Source: Candidatus Doudnabacteria bacterium RIFCSPHIGHO2_02_FULL_46_11
Lineage (GTDB): Bacteria; Patescibacteriota; Doudnabacteria; UBA920; 2-02-FULL-46-11
DNA length: 20,842 bases
NCBI GenBank assembly: GCA_001779955.1
Contig: MFES01000027.1
Location: 11,813 to 32,654 of the forward strand
Direction: 5' to 3'
Shown: positions 20,641-20,842 of the stretch, piece by piece
How positions within the stretch are numbered: position 1 is the first letter of the stretch
How the letters are laid out: every line of letters begins with the position of its first letter
The notes under the pieces: generated by a model
Databases searched by the model: none
Told to the model about the DNA's origin: nothing
The model's input: only the letters and a program-made list of their open reading frames with translations
Made by a program: the position numbers and the translations under genes

Positions 20641-20812
20641 AAAATGTTTTTTGTGGGAAGAAACTACGTTTCTCCCTCCCAACTTCGGCTCTTTCAGAGC
20701 CTCGTTCCCCCCTCTTCCTTAATAGTGTTTTGCTCGCCCTGGCGAAGCCAGTGGCTTCGCAATCATTTGATCTTTTGTGAGTCTCCGGCTTTGCCGGGAC
20801 GAGCAATCTTAT
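20641..20812 (-). promoter_or_regulatory. Structured leader of rpsH, repeat copy 2
   Basis: Next to the start, GGGAAGAAAC pairs with GTTTCTCCC (20655-20676, one bulge), then GGCTCT/AGAGCC follows near 20686-20700. Upstream (20710-20812) is the branched element: outer arms TTGCTCG and CGAGCAA pair perfectly, enclosing a 9-bp hairpin GCGAAGCCA/TGGCTTCGC and a CCGGC/GCCGG hairpin closed by GTC/GAC. The window's remaining 30 bases to the right are GC-rich with no gene seen. Confidence 0.6.
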
Positions 20813-20842
20813 TGGAGGTGGATGGAACGAAGCGGAGCGGAG

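Noticed and set aside
16241..20806. Similar short minus-strand frames starting MLVPAKP at 16432 and 20806
   Set aside because: The similarity comes from the shared non-coding repeat element; the rest of the frames diverge and one overlaps rpsH.
1..20842. CRISPR arrays, tRNA or rRNA genes
   Set aside because: I saw no regularly spaced direct repeats, no cloverleaf with tRNA consensus positions and no rRNA-like sequence.

Overview
This window looks like a chromosomal piece of a Candidate Phyla Radiation (Patescibacteria) bacterium, most likely of the Parcubacteria group. The ribosomal-protein operon runs S8-L6-L18-S5-L15-SecY with S5 and L15 only one base apart, so the usual L30 gene is missing, as is typical of these lineages. 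Carbon metabolism is reduced to a lower-glycolysis and non-oxidative pentose-phosphate cluster with a split transketolase. Core genes are moderately AT-rich, and their spacers hold AT-rich filler repeats. Every convincing gene lies on the minus strand.

Layout in the direction of transcription (right to left): (1) 20640-16557, rpsH-rplF-rplR-rpsE-rplO-secY. The spacers are unusually long and full of stem-loops, and one roughly 160-bp leader is present twice, before rpsH and before rpsE. A clear intrinsic terminator lies at 16322-16342. (2) 16133-13858, a GC-rich island of four small unrecognised genes (here A-D) inserted between secY and adk. (3) 13720-12343, adk-map, one base apart. (4) 12017-2037, htrA, ruvX, galT, tpiA, rpiB, rpe, three small membrane or anchored proteins, transketolase N-half, a DUF2339 membrane protein, transketolase C-half. 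(5) 1798-800, a sugar-1-phosphate nucleotidyltransferase with its own terminator. (6) 697-1, a textbook sigma-70-type promoter driving another GC-rich gene (E), which runs off the left edge.

The metabolic genes connect triose-phosphate, pentose-phosphate and sugar-nucleotide pools: TpiA, Rpe, RpiB and transketolase interconvert C3-C7 sugar phosphates, and the GalT-like enzyme and the nucleotidyltransferase handle sugar-1-phosphates. Adk, Map, SecY and the ribosomal proteins form the usual translation and secretion block.

The most unusual part is the island. Genes A, B and C share one modular plan: a stop codon, 6-10 bases, a strong GC hairpin, a conserved box (CTTAGRNGATRCGGGGAGC on the plus strand), then a second stem-loop whose arms differ in sequence but keep pairing. 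Genes A and B also each have a near-consensus promoter preceded by a copy of a 32-bp nested palindrome, TCACA-N4-TTCACGGCCGTGAA-N4-TGTGA. Genes C and D share a near-identical Shine-Dalgarno leader. No recombinase, transposase or phage structural gene is visible in the window, so whether these are mobile cassettes, co-regulated accessory genes or both is open.
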